Source of the DNA: an uncultured Bacteroidota bacterium
GTDB lineage: Bacteria; Bacteroidota; Bacteroidia; Chitinophagales; Chitinophagaceae
Direction of reading: 5' to 3'
NCBI GenBank assembly: GCA_903881265.1
Contig: CAIRSV010000112.1
Location: 1 to 6,581, forward strand
Length of the DNA stretch: 6,581 nt
The notes under the pieces are model-generated. The model ran no database searches. It saw only the letters and a list, made by a program, of their open reading frames with translations, and was not told the origin of the DNA. This document shows, one piece after another, positions 6,050 to 6,581 of this stretch; position 1 is the first letter of the stretch; each line of letters starts with the position of its first letter. Position numbers and translations under genes: made by a program.

Positions 6050-6581
6050 TTACCAATTACTTGCCTGCGCTTTATTTTTTTTCCAGCGAAGATCAAATCC
6101 AAGACCTGTCATCACCATCCAATGTGCTTGATAGAAACGTTTGCCATTCATCGCGATGTTACGATCAACCTTGTATTCGTTACGCAGGTAGTTAAATCCT
6201 AAGCGCCATTTCAATACGTCATTCAAACTAAATGAACCGTACGCTTCTCCTAGTAAGGTGCCATAACTATCAGTATTTAATGTATTCAGGTTGAACGCAT
6301 AAGGTTCGGTTTTGTAGGGTACCTGATAGATTGGACCCGGGTTGGTTTCATACGAACGGAAATATCCTTTTTTTGAATCTCCGAAATTAATACCACCAAT
6401 GTCCCAATTAAAGAAGACATCAACGCCGCGCTTGATATGAATTTTTAATGCGAAGTATGCATTCAATGTGTTTGTTTGCACTTCAGGCATATATAAGGTG
6501 TCTGCTCCGCCTGGATTCAATGCGGTCAGCTTTGCACTAGACGTGGTGTATTCTCGTTTTTTAGAGCTGAATACATTCGCC
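6050..6581 (-). CDS. Unidentified protein, probable outer-membrane beta-barrel C-terminus (partial)
   Basis: The 3' end of a gene that enters from the right edge; the frame is open from 6580 to the TAA at 6050-6052, so about 176 residues are visible and the start is missing. A TTG at 6518-6520 should not be taken as the start because the frame continues upstream (AANVFSSKKREYTT-like residues precede it: ANVFSSKKREYTT). I do not recognise the family. What can be seen are alternating polar/hydrophobic aromatic-rich stretches that read like antiparallel barrel strands: LNAYFALKIHIKRGVDVFFN, GEAYGSFSLNDVLKWRLGFN and QAHWMVMTGLGFDLRWKK. They are separated by Gly/Asn/Asp/Pro-rich turns, with an aromatic C-terminal residue (SNW), as is common in outer-membrane proteins. 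A surface or transport role would be inference from this pattern only. It ends in a strong terminator and is probably not co-transcribed with aspS. Confidence 0.7.
   Translation of the reverse strand, partial: ANVFSSKKREYTTSSAKLTALNPGGADTLYMPEVQTNTLNAYFALKIHIKRGVDVFFNWDIGGINFGDSKKGYFRSYETNPGPIYQVPYKTEPYAFNLNTLNTDSYGTLLGEAYGSFSLNDVLKWRLGFNYLRNEYKVDRNIAMNGKRFYQAHWMVMTGLGFDLRWKKNKAQASNW

Noticed and set aside
5948..6202. 84-codon plus-strand ORF spanning the aspS start and the terminator
   Set aside because: It runs through the aspS start, its promoter and an intrinsic terminator stem, and antisense to the upstream gene's 3' end; the translation has no recognisable features.
6518..6520. TTG as the start codon of the right-edge gene
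   Set aside because: The same frame stays open upstream to the window edge with protein-like sequence, so this is an internal Leu codon of a truncated gene.

Overview
The window looks like ordinary core chromosome from a member of the Bacteroidota. No mobile element, CRISPR array, tRNA or rRNA gene, or accessory cassette is visible. The assignment rests on four things: the style of the respiratory and AspRS proteins; the lack of convincing Shine-Dalgarno sequences before nuoM, nuoN and aspS; the A/T-rich leaders; and a TAnnTTTG-type -7 promoter element before aspS. A lower-rank placement (for example Chitinophagales or Sphingobacteriales) would be a guess. The DNA is moderately AT-rich by eye throughout, with no compositional break.

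Left part (1-4079, + strand): the distal end of a respiratory complex I (nuo) operon. It holds the C-terminal part of nuoL (cut by the left edge), then complete nuoM and nuoN. These three paralogous antiporter-like subunits form the proton-pumping membrane arm. The genes do not overlap. They are separated by 55- and 53-nt spacers, each beginning with a second in-frame TAA and each able to form a small hairpin. The lysine, glutamate and histidine residues expected for proton translocation are present in every subunit portion visible.

Middle (4080-4225): a 146-bp convergent intergenic region with several short inverted repeats. One 8-bp perfect stem begins on the last base of the nuoN stop codon and may end the nuo transcript. 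A second, longer two-tier hairpin lies just after the aspS stop.

Right part (4226-6581, - strand): a complete aspS (class II aspartyl-tRNA synthetase, bacterial type). Upstream of it is the 3' end of an unrecognised gene whose visible protein looks like the C-terminal part of an outer-membrane beta-barrel. That gene ends in a strong intrinsic terminator. The likely aspS promoter is packed into and just after this terminator, so aspS is probably its own transcription unit.

I looked for a novel system and did not find one. The points most worth checking are the terminator/promoter overlap before aspS, the AspRS residue at the tRNA-discrimination position, the structured convergent junction and the unidentified barrel-like protein.
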